Below, piece after piece: positions 42,384 through 52,036 of a stretch of 64,000 nt of DNA. This DNA comes from Pseudomonas sp. NFR16. GTDB taxonomy: Bacteria > Pseudomonadota > Gammaproteobacteria > Pseudomonadales > Pseudomonadaceae. The stretch covers positions 1,283,258 to 1,347,257 of the forward strand of contig NZ_FNYJ01000001.1 of the NCBI RefSeq assembly GCF_900108875.1. Reading direction: 5' to 3'. Under the pieces are notes generated by a model. The model saw nothing but the letters and a program-made list of their open reading frames with translations. It had not been told where the DNA came from and made no database searches. The number at the start of each line of letters is the position of its first letter. Position 1 is the stretch's first letter. The translations under genes were made by a program, and so were the position numbers.

Positions 42384-42399
42384 CTGTTTAAACATACAG
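42384..42399 (-). promoter_or_regulatory. LexA (SOS) box, second in window
   Basis: CTGTTTAAACATACAG, matching CTG-N10-CAG with an AT-rich centre; the flanking A and T extend the symmetry. It lies just upstream of the 70-residue gene on the minus strand. Confidence 0.82.
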
Positions 42400-42593
42400 T
42401 ATTTTCATCGCCTTCCAAACGCAAGTCTCGATTCGACGAGTGGTCGTGTCATGGCGGCCTGATGCCCTTCCCCCTTGTGCAGCATCAGGCAAGAAGCGGG
42501 CAGTATCCGAGTAACGCCTCTCAACTCCTAAGACGTAGCCTGCAACGGTCGATCGAGCGCCTTGTCGCGCTCCCTACAAGGAGAGGCACGACC

Positions 42594-42791
42594 ATGAAAA
42601 CCACCTTTGCTCTGTTCATGACCCTGATGCTGGCCGCTGTGAGCGCCACCGCGCTGGCGATGCCTTGCGGTCAGGTCACACGATCCTCCACCGAAGCGCT
42701 GGACAGCCAGCACCTGATGCGCCTTCACGTTGCCCAGCAGACGCCCGGCGCGCTCAAGCGGCCAGGCAAGCTCCACACGTTCGACAGCTAG
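42594..42791 (+). CDS. Small exported protein, 65 residues
   Basis: MKTTFALFMTLMLAAVSATALAM is a signal peptide; the mature peptide is about 43 residues with one cysteine. AAGGAGAGG ribosome site. Its last four bases overlap the end of the convergent dpkA gene. Function unknown. Confidence 0.72.
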   Translation: MKTTFALFMTLMLAAVSATALAMPCGQVTRSSTEALDSQHLMRLHVAQQTPGALKRPGKLHTFDS

Positions 42792-43819
42792 GCGCTGGCC
42801 AGCTCGCGCAGACGGATCAGGTCATCAGTCTTCAAGACGATGCCCTGTGCAAGCGACTGCTCGCGCTGCCGGTATCGACGATCACCCGGCAAGCGCTGCT
42901 GCCCTGCATCGTGCATCTGCCGGATCAATGCTTCACTGCGCGTGGCGAAGGCCTGCCCACTGCCCTTGTCCGGGTCGATCACAATGATGGTCTGCCCGGT
43001 CCAGGGGGTTTGCGCCCCAGGCTTGCTGGACATGTCGAATTCATAGGAGAAGTTGCCGCCGGTCAGTGCGGCGCAGAGCAGCTCGACCATCATCGACAGC
43101 GCCGAACCCTTGTAACCGCCGAAAGGCAACAGCGCGCCCCCGTCGAGAATCGCCTTGGGATCCTGGGTTGGCTGGCCGGCCCGGTCCACGCCCATCCCGG
43201 GCGGCAGCATGTGTCCTTCCCTGGCGGCGATTTGTACGTCGCCGTGGGCGATGGCGCTGGTGGCCATGTCGAACACGATCGGCTCGCCGTGCGCACGAGG
43301 CGCCGCGAAGGCAATCGGGTTGGTGCCGAACAGAGGTTTTTGCGCGTCGTGAGGAACCACGCAGGTCATGCTGTTCACCACGCTCAACGCCACCAGTCCT
43401 TGCTGCGCGAAAGGCTCCACATCAGGCCACAGTGCCGCGAAGTGGTGCGAGTTGCGAATCGCCAGAATGGCAATCCCGGCATTGCGGGCCTTTTCGATCA
43501 GCAGCGCCTTGGCCGCCTGCATGGCGGGCTGAGCGAAGCCCCCCGCAGCATCGACCCGCACGAAACCTGCGCCGACATCTTCGACGATCGGCACCGCCTG
43601 GCCGTCTACCCAGCCAGCGGCCAGCGAAGACAGGTAACCCTTGATGCGGAAGATCCCGTGGCTGTGTGAGCCGTCACGCTCGGCACTGGCGCAGTTCTCG
43701 GCAAGCACCGCCGCCACTTCGGCGCGAGTGCCGTGGCGCAGGAAAATCTGCGTCAGCAACTCGGTCAGCGCCGCGAAGGAAATCGTCTGCGTGTCGTGGT
43801 TATCGTGCGGTGAAGACAT
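42788..43819 (-). CDS. dpkA: Delta1-piperideine-2-carboxylate/pyrroline-2-carboxylate reductase
   Basis: 343 residues of the malate/L-lactate dehydrogenase-like (Ldh2) family. The closest known family member is DpkA of P. syringae, which reduces cyclic imines in D-lysine and D-proline catabolism using NADPH. Visible: RDGSHSHGIFRIKGYL, GGFAQPAMQAAKALL, catalytic His in RNSHHFAALW, and FGTNPIAFAAPR, FDMATSAIAHGDVQ. Start at MSSPHDNHDTQTISF with GGAG upstream. Monocistronic. Confidence 0.9.
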   Translation of the reverse strand: MSSPHDNHDTQTISFAALTELLTQIFLRHGTRAEVAAVLAENCASAERDGSHSHGIFRIKGYLSSLAAGWVDGQAVPIVEDVGAGFVRVDAAGGFAQPAMQAAKALLIEKARNAGIAILAIRNSHHFAALWPDVEPFAQQGLVALSVVNSMTCVVPHDAQKPLFGTNPIAFAAPRAHGEPIVFDMATSAIAHGDVQIAAREGHMLPPGMGVDRAGQPTQDPKAILDGGALLPFGGYKGSALSMMVELLCAALTGGNFSYEFDMSSKPGAQTPWTGQTIIVIDPDKGSGQAFATRSEALIRQMHDAGQQRLPGDRRYRQREQSLAQGIVLKTDDLIRLRELASA

Positions 43820-43991
43820 CTGAAGCTCCGGTGTGATTATTGGAAGTGGAAGCCAAACAGAACGTGAACAAAGCGTCGGGAGAGTACTGCGCACAGCCGG
43901 GCAGGTAAACTGCGCGGCGGGTTCGCAATGACGGGGTCAGCAGCAGGTTGGTCGTCTGTCAGGCTTGCACACGCCTGCACCTGCAAGCGGC

Positions 43992-44060
43992 AGGCCAGCA
44001 TCGGGGCTGGCCTGAGCTCGATACGTTAAGGCGCCGTCACAGGGAAGCGGTGAGGGCGCC
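43992..44060. repeat. Two inverted repeats after the GNAT gene
   Basis: AGGCCAG/CTGGCCT (43992-43998 with 44007-44013) and GGCGCCGTCAC/GTGAGGGCGCC (44030-44040 with 44050-44060, one mismatched pair). The second lies directly after the GNAT stop codon and probably acts as its terminator, although no long T-run follows. Confidence 0.5.
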
Positions 44061-44062
44061 GC

Positions 44063-44491
44063 CTATGGCACCAGACGTTTCTGAAAGAACAGGCGCTGAT
44101 GGCCCGGCGGGTAATCATTCAATTGGCCGAACGCCTGATAGCCCAGTTTGCGGTAGAACGCCGGGGCCTGGAAGTCGAAGGTGTCCAGCCAGACGCCGAT
44201 GCAGTCGCGTTCCCGCGCGAAGTTTTCGGCCAGGTGCATCAGCTCGCTGCCCGTGCGCTGCCCGCGTGCCTGCTCCGGCACCACCAGCAGCTCGATGAAC
44301 AGCCAGCGGTAGAGAATCCGCCCGTGCAGCCCGCCAATTACGGCATCGGTGTGTTCATCGCGGACAAAGAACGCAAACTTTTCCGACTTGCCGTCGCCCG
44401 CCTTGGCCGCGTTATAAGCCCTGAGCGGCTCGAGGATTTCCAGACGTTCGTCTTCGCTCGGGTTGCTTTTGAATTCGATCCGCACACTCAT
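44063..44491 (-). CDS. GNAT-family N-acetyltransferase
   Basis: 142 residues from MSVRIEFKSNPSEDERLEILEPLRAYNAAKAG; AGGA ribosome site. Acetyl-CoA motif LLVVPEQARGQRTGSELMHLAE and the C-terminal FYRKLGYQAFGQLNDYPPGHQRLFFQKRL. Substrate unknown. Confidence 0.9.
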   Translation of the reverse strand: MSVRIEFKSNPSEDERLEILEPLRAYNAAKAGDGKSEKFAFFVRDEHTDAVIGGLHGRILYRWLFIELLVVPEQARGQRTGSELMHLAENFARERDCIGVWLDTFDFQAPAFYRKLGYQAFGQLNDYPPGHQRLFFQKRLVP

Positions 44492-44606
44492 GTGCTGCTT
44501 CCTGCTGCCGTGGGTTGGCCGGCAAGCGTGTCGGATAAGGAAGGGGGAGTAAAGGGGGGAAGAACAGTACGGGAGCACCGGACGGCGCTCCCGCAGAGGG
44601 GCATGA

Positions 44607-44873
44607 TCAGTCTTTCTGGTCACGCAGGACGTTGCCGGAAGTGGCATCGATGCGGAATTCGTAGGTCAGGCTGTCAGCCTTGCGCCCTTCGCCTTCCCAG
44701 TAGCCATTGTCGTCGGCTTCGATTTTGTAGATTTCGGTATAGCCCGCCGCCTTGGCTTTTTCGATCGCTTTTTCGATGGTGATCCAGCCGGCAGCAGGCT
44801 TGTCCGCCAGGGCGAACTGGGCGGTGGTCAAAGCGGCGGTGGCGAGGACGGCAGCGGTAAGTTTCTTGATCAT
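44607..44873 (-). CDS. Exported PepSY-domain protein
   Basis: 88 residues: signal peptide through FALA (residue 23) and a PepSY domain, WITIEKAIEKAKAAGYTEIYKIEADDNGYWEGEGRKADSLTYEFRIDATSGNVLRDQKD. PepSY modules often modulate periplasmic proteases or envelope sensors. Single gene; no protease or sensor next to it. Confidence 0.88.
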   Translation of the reverse strand: MIKKLTAAVLATAALTTAQFALADKPAAGWITIEKAIEKAKAAGYTEIYKIEADDNGYWEGEGRKADSLTYEFRIDATSGNVLRDQKD

Positions 44874-45010
44874 TTTTGAACTCCATTTCCCGTTAAGGGC
44901 TTTCTTGAATGCGACGTTTTGGAGTTCGGCCGACAAAAAATAGTTCAGATCCGCTTATGTAACCGGGTACGTCGATGCGCAGGTTTGCTCGCACCTCGGC
45001 ACCCGCGGCA

Positions 45011-45199
45011 TCAGTGCTTGACCTTGCGGCGCAGCACCCCGTTGAGCACCACGACGATCACGGCGACAAAAATGGCGATGTACTGAAAAGTCTTTTCACT
45101 CAGCACGCCGATGGTCTGCAGATGCGAGAGGCCGAGCATGATGACCAGCACGCTCAGGGCGATGATGATCGAATAAACGAGACGCTGTTTGTTGGTCAT
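45011..45199 (-). CDS. Small inner-membrane protein with two helices
   Basis: 62 residues, MTNKQRLVYSIIIALSVLVIMLGLSHLQ and FQYIAIFVAVIVVVLNGVLRRKVKH, two predicted transmembrane helices with a short loop. AGGAA ribosome site. Function unknown. Confidence 0.7.
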   Translation of the reverse strand: MTNKQRLVYSIIIALSVLVIMLGLSHLQTIGVLSEKTFQYIAIFVAVIVVVLNGVLRRKVKH

Positions 45200-45454
45200 T
45201 GCGAAGTTCCTGAATCGGGTCGAGATCATTTGCGCGTTACAAATGCGGTCCTATGTTACGCGCTCCTGCAGCGGCTGACACGCCGCTGCATCGTCACGGC
45301 CTGCGGCGAAGCGTCTCGGTCGCTGATTCCTGTCACTTCGACGTGGTTTAATACGCGCACATAATCAATAGCAAGTGTGTGATCAGGTCTGCAGGACGTA
45401 TCCGTCTAACGTGCGGGTCTTGTCTGCAGCGCCTCACCCAGAAAGGAGTCCCCA

Positions 45455-47272
45455 ATGCCCCATGAAGGCAGCCTGTTACAGGCCGCAGTCGTGTTTCTGC
45501 TCGCCGCCGTCATCACCGTCCCCCTCGCCAAACGCCTGCAACTGGGCGCCGTGATCGGTTACCTGATTGCAGGCGTCGTCATCGGTCCGTCCGGCCTCGG
45601 TTTGATCGGTAACCCGGAAAGTGTCGCGCACATCTCTGAACTGGGCGTGGTGTTGCTGCTGTTCATCATCGGCCTGGAGTTGTCGCCCAAACGTCTGTGG
45701 GTCATGCGCAAATCGGTCTTCGGCGTCGGCCTCGCACAAGTGCTGCTGACCGGCGTTGTGATTGGCGCGGTCGCCCTGCTCGCCTTCCATCAGCCGCTGA
45801 ACAGCGCTGTGGTGCTGGGCCTGGGTCTGGCGCTGTCATCGACCGCGTTCGGCCTGCAAAGCCTGGCCGAGCGCAAAGAGCTGAACGCACCTCACGGCCG
45901 CCTGGCGTTCGCCATTCTGCTGTTCCAGGACATCGCTGCCATTCCGCTGATTGCGCTGGTACCGATGCTGGCGGGCGGCGCTCACGATGCCGACTCCGGC
46001 GATTCGCTGCGTCACGGCCTGCAAGTGCTCGGCGGCATTGCAGTGGTGGTGGTGGGCGGGCGTTACCTGCTGCGTCCGGTGTTCCGCATCGTTGCCAAGA
46101 CCAAGCTGCAGGAGGTGTCGACCGCGACGGCCTTGCTGGTGGTCATCGGCACGGCCTGGCTGATGGATCTGGTCGGCGTGTCCATGGCGCTGGGGGCGTT
46201 CCTCGCCGGGCTGCTGCTGGCCGATTCGGAATACCGACATGAACTGGAATCGCAGATCGAACCGTTCAAGGGCCTGCTGCTCGGGCTGTTTTTCATCAGC
46301 GTCGGCATGGGCGCCAATGTCGGCTTGCTGATCAGCGCGCCGATCACCGTACTGGGCCTGACCCTGTTGCTGATCGCGCTGAAATTCCCGCTGTTGTACC
46401 TGGTCGGGCGCGCCGCTGGCGGCCTCACCGGCCAGAGCGCGTTGCGCCTGGGCCTGGTATTGGCGGCGGGCGGTGAGTTCGCCTTCGTGGTGTTCAATAT
46501 CGGCCGCGATCAGGGACTTTTCGATACCAGCCTGTACGACACGCTGGTGCTGACGATCACATTGTCGATGGCGCTCACGCCGCTGCTGTTGCTGGTGCTC
46601 TCGCGCTGGCTGAAGCCCAAGCCAGTGGTCAAGGAAGTGCCCGAGGAATATCGCGAGATCGATTCTGACAATCCTCGCGTGGTGATCGCCGGCATGGGCC
46701 GGATGGGTCAGATCGTGGCGCGTATCCTGCGGGCCCAGAAAATTCCCTTCATCGCACTGGACACGTCGGTGGAAACCATCGAGTTCACGCGCAGTTTCGG
46801 CAACGTGCCGGTGTTCTACGGTGACCCGCTGCGCCCGGAAATCCTGCGTGCCGCCAAAGTCGATCAGGCCGAATATTTCGTCATTGCCACAGACGATCCG
46901 GACATCAACATCAAGACCGCCGAGCTGGTGCGCAAGCTGTATCCGCACCTGAAGATCATCGCCCGGGCGCGTAACCGCCAGCACGTTCACCGGCTGCTGG
47001 ACCTGGACGCTCAGGCGGTGCGGGAAACCTTCTATTCCAGCCTTGAAATGACTCGCCGTACGCTGATCGGCCTGGGCCTGACCGAGGCGCAGGCGGCGGC
47101 GCGGATCGAGCGCTTCAAGCGTCATGACGAACAGGTGCTCAACCGTCAGCACCTGATCTACGACGATGCGGCCAAGGTGATGCAAAGTGCGCTGGAGGCT
47201 CGCGCCGAACTGGCCGAACTGTTCGAATCCGACCGCATGGACGAGCAAGCCGAAGAAGCCGCACGAAGCTGA
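45455..47272 (+). CDS. Kef-type monovalent cation:proton antiporter (CPA2) with RCK domain
   Basis: 605 residues. About 12 transmembrane helices (residues 8-390) with the CPA2 signatures LGAVIGYLIAGVVIGP, LFQDIAAIPLIAL and GGEFAFVVFN, then an RCK/TrkA-N domain (RVVIAGMGRMGQIVARIL, about 405-530) that binds nucleotides. It resembles KefB/KefC, glutathione-adduct-gated potassium efflux systems, but the small ancillary partner KefF/KefG is not adjacent. GAAAGGAG ribosome site. Confidence 0.92.
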   Translation: MPHEGSLLQAAVVFLLAAVITVPLAKRLQLGAVIGYLIAGVVIGPSGLGLIGNPESVAHISELGVVLLLFIIGLELSPKRLWVMRKSVFGVGLAQVLLTGVVIGAVALLAFHQPLNSAVVLGLGLALSSTAFGLQSLAERKELNAPHGRLAFAILLFQDIAAIPLIALVPMLAGGAHDADSGDSLRHGLQVLGGIAVVVVGGRYLLRPVFRIVAKTKLQEVSTATALLVVIGTAWLMDLVGVSMALGAFLAGLLLADSEYRHELESQIEPFKGLLLGLFFISVGMGANVGLLISAPITVLGLTLLLIALKFPLLYLVGRAAGGLTGQSALRLGLVLAAGGEFAFVVFNIGRDQGLFDTSLYDTLVLTITLSMALTPLLLLVLSRWLKPKPVVKEVPEEYREIDSDNPRVVIAGMGRMGQIVARILRAQKIPFIALDTSVETIEFTRSFGNVPVFYGDPLRPEILRAAKVDQAEYFVIATDDPDINIKTAELVRKLYPHLKIIARARNRQHVHRLLDLDAQAVRETFYSSLEMTRRTLIGLGLTEAQAAARIERFKRHDEQVLNRQHLIYDDAAKVMQSALEARAELAELFESDRMDEQAEEAARS

Positions 47273-47287
47273 TCCGGCGCCCTGCCC

Positions 47288-48193
47288 TCAGCGGCTGAGG
47301 GCGACGACGAACGCCAGAAACGCCCGCACTTTGGCGGGCGGCAAGTGCCGCGACGGGTACAACGCATACAGCGAGAAGTGCTCGTCCGGCCAGTCGGGGA
47401 ACAGCTCGATCAAACGCCCTTCGGCAATCGCCGATTCAACCCCCAATGCCAGCACCTGCGCGACCGCCTGCCCTTGCTCGCAGACGCGGTGCAGGGTGGC
47501 GACGTCGTTGACCATCAGACGCCCACGCCTGTTCAAGATCAATCGATCCTTGCCTCGATGGAATTCCCACATGAACGGTCGCCCGGTTTGTGAATCACGG
47601 AAGTCCACGCACACATGGGCCGGGCTTTCGAGATCGGTGGGATGACCGGGCCGGCCGTGCTTTTTCAGGTATGTCGGAGATGCGACAGTCAGCACGCGCG
47701 TTTTGAGCAACTGTCGGCCGATCAGCGACGAGGACGGCGGCTCGCCGAAGCGTACGGCAAGGTCCACACCGTCGGCCACCAGATCACCCAGTTGCTCGCG
47801 GGTGATCAGGTCCAGCTCCAGCTCCGGATGGGATGCCATGAAATCACCCAGCGCGGGCGCCAGAATGAGCCGTGAAAAGTACGGGTCAACGTTCACCCGC
47901 AAACGTCCGCGCACTGCGCTGGCGCTGCCGGACGCCAAGGACGCGGCCTCCTCCAGCCCGGCCAGCAACGGTGCGATCTCTTCGTAGAGCCGACGGCCCT
48001 CATCGGTCAGCTTGACCGAGCGCGTTGTGCGGTCAAACAGGCGGATACCGAGTCGTCCCTCCAGGCGTGCAATTGCCCGACTGACACCGGATTGAGTCAT
48101 GTCCAGCACCTCGGCGGCCTTGACGAAGCTGCCGGTATCGACCACTGCCGAGAGCACGCCCATACCGCTGGCCAAACGTCCGTCGAATCCCAT
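47288..48193 (-). CDS. LysR-family transcriptional regulator
   Basis: 301 residues; HTH at 8-65 (GMGVLSAVVDTGSFVKAAEVLDMTQSGVSRAIARLEGRLGIRLFDRTTRSVKL) and a substrate-binding domain. Divergent from the NmrA-like gene 112 bases away, its likely target. Its stop codon lies in a hairpin (GCCCTCAG/CTGAGGGC, 47284-47302) that probably limits convergent transcription from the antiporter gene. Confidence 0.9.
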   Translation of the reverse strand: MGFDGRLASGMGVLSAVVDTGSFVKAAEVLDMTQSGVSRAIARLEGRLGIRLFDRTTRSVKLTDEGRRLYEEIAPLLAGLEEAASLASGSASAVRGRLRVNVDPYFSRLILAPALGDFMASHPELELDLITREQLGDLVADGVDLAVRFGEPPSSSLIGRQLLKTRVLTVASPTYLKKHGRPGHPTDLESPAHVCVDFRDSQTGRPFMWEFHRGKDRLILNRRGRLMVNDVATLHRVCEQGQAVAQVLALGVESAIAEGRLIELFPDWPDEHFSLYALYPSRHLPPAKVRAFLAFVVALSR

Positions 48194-48305
48194 TGATGAC
48201 TCCTGATCATTTATCCAATGCCGTCCATGCTATCGGAGAATCGGCCCGACAGGTGCACGCTGTGTGCCTCGGCGACGCAGGGTCGCCCTTGCAGAGGAAA
48301 CAGTC

Positions 48306-49172
48306 ATGTACACCATCATGGGCGTCACCGGTCAGGTTGGCAGCGAAGTCGCGCGTCAATTGCTGAGCTCAGGCCAACCCGTTCGTGCGGTGGTCCGCAA
48401 CGCTGAAAAGGCACGGCAGTGGGCGGACATGGGTTGCGACATCGCGATCGCGGACGTGGACGATGTCTCATCCTTGACTGACGCTTTTCAAAACAGCGCG
48501 GCAGCATTCGTGCTGTTGCCGCCCAATTTCTCGCCGTCGGAGGGGTTTGCGGAAACCCGTCAAATGATTGCCAACCTTCACGCAGCGCTGAGCGTCTCGC
48601 GGCCTGGCAAGATCGTGTGCATCTCAACCATCGGTGCCCAAGCCACGCAACCCAATCTGCTCAATCAATTGCAGCTGCTGGAGCAGAGCCTGAGCACACT
48701 GGCGCTGCCAGTGACCTTCCTGCGTCCGGGCTGGTTCATGGAGAACTGTCTGTGGGACATCGAACCTGCCGTGCGCACTGGCGTGATCCCCAGCTTTCTG
48801 CAACCGCTGGACAGGGCCGTGCCGATGATTGCAACGGCGGACGTAGGCCGTGTCGCTGCGCAGTTGCTGCAAGAACACTGGGTGGGAAACCGCATCGTCG
48901 AGCTCGAAAGCCAGACGCCCGTGTCACCTGACCAGATCGCCGCAACTTTCACCGAGCTGCTCGGCAAACCGGTGACCATGCAAGCCGTGCCGCGAGACCA
49001 ATGGCAGGCGCTGTTCGTGTCCCAGGGCATGAGCAACCCGCTGCCGCGCATGCAGATGTTGGACGGTTTCAATGAAGGCTGGATTCGCTTTGAGGGCGTG
49101 CCGCGCAAGGGCCGCGTCGAGCTGAAAAGCGTGCTCCAGGCACTGCTGGCGCGGCAGGGCCTGGATCGGTAA
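48306..49172 (+). CDS. NmrA/NAD(P)-binding family protein
   Basis: 288 residues from MYTIMGVTGQVGSEVARQLLSSGQPVRAVVRN: Rossmann start GVTGQVGSEVA, VVRN and VCISTIGA, the atypical SDR arrangement lacking an active-site Tyr. Members act as quinone-responsive reductases or redox sensors. AGAGGAAAC ribosome site. Paired with the divergent LysR gene. Confidence 0.86.
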   Translation: MYTIMGVTGQVGSEVARQLLSSGQPVRAVVRNAEKARQWADMGCDIAIADVDDVSSLTDAFQNSAAAFVLLPPNFSPSEGFAETRQMIANLHAALSVSRPGKIVCISTIGAQATQPNLLNQLQLLEQSLSTLALPVTFLRPGWFMENCLWDIEPAVRTGVIPSFLQPLDRAVPMIATADVGRVAAQLLQEHWVGNRIVELESQTPVSPDQIAATFTELLGKPVTMQAVPRDQWQALFVSQGMSNPLPRMQMLDGFNEGWIRFEGVPRKGRVELKSVLQALLARQGLDR

Positions 49173-49178
49173 ATGCAC

Positions 49179-50105
49179 TCAGGCGTGTTCGCTGTCCCAG
49201 AAGCGCTTGTACATGCCCAGCTTGCGCTTCAGGGGACGTGACAGGCGGGCCTCTTCCTTGCCCAGCTTGAAGGCCAGCAACTTGAGGCCGTTGCGCAGGA
49301 ATGACGACGGCCACAGGTACCAGCGCCGCGCGCCGAGAAAATCCAGCTCCGATTTCACGTAACGAAAGCCCTCGCCTCTCGCCCCGCCGAAATGGGCATG
49401 AATCCAGGATTCGCGGGCCTGAAAAACGCCGATGTCGAAGTACCGTCGAAATTCTTCGCGCAGCGTGTAGTTGTGCGAATGGCGACAGACCGCCGAACCC
49501 TGATACGCCACCTTCCAGTGCGACAGCAGCATCTTGGCCGCCACGTACATGTCCTCGGAGAGGATGACGTGGGGAGGAAACCCACCTACCGCACGCAACG
49601 CATCGCGCCGATAGGCCGCGAAGGAGTTAGACATGAACGGTGTCTTGATGCCGAGCTCGGGGACATCGGCAAGGGTTTTGACGCGCGACACCGGCGGGTA
49701 ATTGAACCAGCGCGCATGACTGGCCAGAACCGTGGCGTCCAGATGCGGCAGTTGCCGGCCGCACACCGCACCCACCAGCGGATCGTCAAATGGCTCGACG
49801 ATGTTCTCGATGGCTCGGGGATCTTCCAGATAAGCGTCCTGGGTCAGGTAGACGAAGACGTCATAGCGAGGATGAGTCTCCGCCATCATTTGCCGGGTGC
49901 CGCCATGATTGAACTGCTTGCCATCAATGCGGATCACGTCGGCGCACCGCGCCTGGGCGAGTTCGAAGGTGCCGTCCGATGAGCTGGAGTCCACGATAAG
50001 CGTGTCGAACTCGGCGGTCTGCACCGCGAGGGAATCGAGCAGACGCTCGAGTTCCCGGCGGCCGTTATAGGTGGGAATCACACAGGCAATGCGCAAGGAC
50101 TGCAT
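49179..50105 (-). CDS. Family 2 glycosyltransferase
   Basis: 308 residues, cytosolic or peripheral, GT-A fold: CVIPTYNGRRELERLLDSL, LIVDSSSSDGT, the metal-binding DXD-like YLTQDAYLEDPRAIENI and late EEFRRYFDIG. Resembles rhamnosyltransferases of surface polysaccharide synthesis, but there is no polysaccharide cluster around it and the acceptor is unknown. GGAG before the ATG. Confidence 0.86.
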   Translation of the reverse strand: MQSLRIACVIPTYNGRRELERLLDSLAVQTAEFDTLIVDSSSSDGTFELAQARCADVIRIDGKQFNHGGTRQMMAETHPRYDVFVYLTQDAYLEDPRAIENIVEPFDDPLVGAVCGRQLPHLDATVLASHARWFNYPPVSRVKTLADVPELGIKTPFMSNSFAAYRRDALRAVGGFPPHVILSEDMYVAAKMLLSHWKVAYQGSAVCRHSHNYTLREEFRRYFDIGVFQARESWIHAHFGGARGEGFRYVKSELDFLGARRWYLWPSSFLRNGLKLLAFKLGKEEARLSRPLKRKLGMYKRFWDSEHA

Positions 50106-50196
50106 AACAAAACTCCGGGGCAGATGCTCGACGCCCATTTGTCACGACACGCGTTTGAGGGTAGTTCACATTGGCACAGATGGATCCAGCCGCTTG

Positions 50197-51411
50197 TCAG
50201 CCAAGCACCTCACTCAAAGGGATGAAGTTGAGCAGGTCGCCTTGCGCAACCGTCGTGCCCTCGACGACCTCGATGAACCCGTCCGCCCATGCGGCACTGC
50301 GCAGGACGCCAGAGCTCTGGTTGCGATAAGCGACCAGCCGGCCCTGTTCCAGGCGTCCGCGCAGGTATTCACGGCGATTGCCCGGCTTGTCCCAGACGAA
50401 ACCGGCGGGCACCTTGAACTGCAGCGGTTTGACCTGGCGCACGCCCAGCCGGCGCAGCAGGTAAGGCCGCGCCAGCAGCGCGAAGGTCACCAGCGTCGAA
50501 GCCGGATTACCCGGCAGGCCGATCACCGGAAAGCCCCGGAAATGGCCGAATGTCAGCGGTTTGCCCGGCTTGATCGCCAGTTTCCAGAGGGAGATTTCGC
50601 CTTCTTCGCGCAATGCGTGACCCAGGAAATCCGCCTCTCCAACCGAAACGCCTCCGGTGGAGAGGATCAGGTCGACATCGTTCAGTGCGCCCAGCGCCGT
50701 CCGAGTCTTGCCAAGGTCGTCGGGAAGAATGCCCGCATCCACCACCTCGCAGCCCAGACGTTCAAGCCAACTGCACAGCAACACCCGATTGCTGTTGTAG
50801 ATCTGCCCCGGGCCCAGAGGCTGGCCGGGCTCGATCAACTCATCGCCGGTGGAGAGCACCGCGACGCGTGCGCGGCGCACCACCTGCAACTGGCCGAAAC
50901 CCATCGTCGCGGCAAGGCCCAGCTCGATCGGACCAAGCATCGTGCCTGCTTCCAGCACCTTGTCGCCGACAGTGGTTTCCTGCCCCTTCGGGCGAATGTT
51001 CTGACCGACATTCAGCGGCTCGATAAAACGCACGCGATCATCGCTCTGCACCTCGGCGTTCTCTTGCATCTCCACGCAGTCAGCGCCGTCGGGCACTGGC
51101 GCGCCGGTAAATATCCTGGCGCACGTGCCCGGCAGCAGAGGCTCGGGCGCCTGTCCGGCGAAAATCCGCTGGCTGACCGGCAGCGGCTCGCCGGTCCAGT
51201 CCGCCGCGCGCAAGGCATAGCCATCCATCGCGCTGTTCGGCCACGGCGGCAGATCGAGGGTCGAAACCAGATCATCGGCGAGAATTCGGCCCTGCGCCTG
51301 GGCCAGAGAGACGCTTTCACGCTCTCGGATCGGCGCCCCTTCGGCCAGGCGCATCAGCCGCTCCATGGCCGCTTCAACCGGCATCAGGCCGGGCATGTCA
51401 GGCTTGGTCAT
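50197..51411 (-). CDS. moeA: Molybdopterin molybdotransferase
   Basis: 404 residues; inserts molybdate into adenylated molybdopterin. Start MTKPDMPGLMPVEAAMERL; signature LPPWPNSAMDGYALRA, IFTGAPVPDGAD, and the C-terminal core STGGVSVGEADFL, GKPLTFGHFRGFPVIGLPGNPAS. Seven bases after moaB; the two form one operon on the minus strand. Confidence 0.96.
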   Translation of the reverse strand: MTKPDMPGLMPVEAAMERLMRLAEGAPIRERESVSLAQAQGRILADDLVSTLDLPPWPNSAMDGYALRAADWTGEPLPVSQRIFAGQAPEPLLPGTCARIFTGAPVPDGADCVEMQENAEVQSDDRVRFIEPLNVGQNIRPKGQETTVGDKVLEAGTMLGPIELGLAATMGFGQLQVVRRARVAVLSTGDELIEPGQPLGPGQIYNSNRVLLCSWLERLGCEVVDAGILPDDLGKTRTALGALNDVDLILSTGGVSVGEADFLGHALREEGEISLWKLAIKPGKPLTFGHFRGFPVIGLPGNPASTLVTFALLARPYLLRRLGVRQVKPLQFKVPAGFVWDKPGNRREYLRGRLEQGRLVAYRNQSSGVLRSAAWADGFIEVVEGTTVAQGDLLNFIPLSEVLG

Positions 51412-51417
51412 CAAACA

Positions 51418-51957
51418 TCACCCACGGGTCGCACACGGCTCGGCTTTCTTCAGATGCGGCACGAAATTGCACGGGCGGAAACTGTTGTTCAACTGGTCGG
51501 CGAGAATGCCATCCCAACCGGTACGCACCGCATTGGTCGAGCCCGGCAGGCAGCAGACCAGCGTGCCATTGGCAAGGCCCGCCAGCGCACGAGACTGAAT
51601 GGTGGAGCTGCCGATGTCCGGCACGGAAATCTGCCGGAACAGCTCGCCAAAGCCGTCCACTTGTTTGTCCAGCAGGCAGGCCACGGCTTCTGGCGTGCTG
51701 TCACGGCCGGTAAAGCCGGTGCCGCCGGTGATCAGCACGACCTGAACCTGGTCATCGGCAATCCAGGTCGCGACCTGGGCGCGAATCTTGTAGAGGTCAT
51801 CCTTGAGCAGCACGCGCTCGATCAGCCCGTGACCGGCAGCGGTCAGGCGGTCGACGAACATCTGCCCGGACGTATCGGTTTCGAACGTGCGGGTGTCGCT
51901 GACCGTCAAAACGGCAATATTCAAAGGTACGAAAGGTGTGTCTGCCTTGGCGTTCAT
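51418..51957 (-). CDS. moaB: Molybdenum cofactor biosynthesis protein B
   Basis: 179 residues: LNIAVLTVSDTRTFETDTSG, LITGGTGFTGRDSTPEAV and GSTNAVRTGWDGIL are MoaB/MogA signatures for molybdopterin adenylation. First gene of the moaB-moeA operon, divergent from mobA, so three molybdopterin genes share one control region. Confidence 0.96.
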   Translation of the reverse strand: MNAKADTPFVPLNIAVLTVSDTRTFETDTSGQMFVDRLTAAGHGLIERVLLKDDLYKIRAQVATWIADDQVQVVLITGGTGFTGRDSTPEAVACLLDKQVDGFGELFRQISVPDIGSSTIQSRALAGLANGTLVCCLPGSTNAVRTGWDGILADQLNNSFRPCNFVPHLKKAEPCATRG

Positions 51958-52036
51958 CGGCTAGGTCCGGTTGTAGAGGAAACAGTGCGGTGTTATATCA
52001 CAGCACCCTTATTTTTCCGCGCTGACCGAGTTCGTC

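Noticed and set aside
45836..47248. 470-codon minus-strand frame
   Set aside because: Antisense to the Kef-type antiporter; Gln/His/Arg-rich nonsense.
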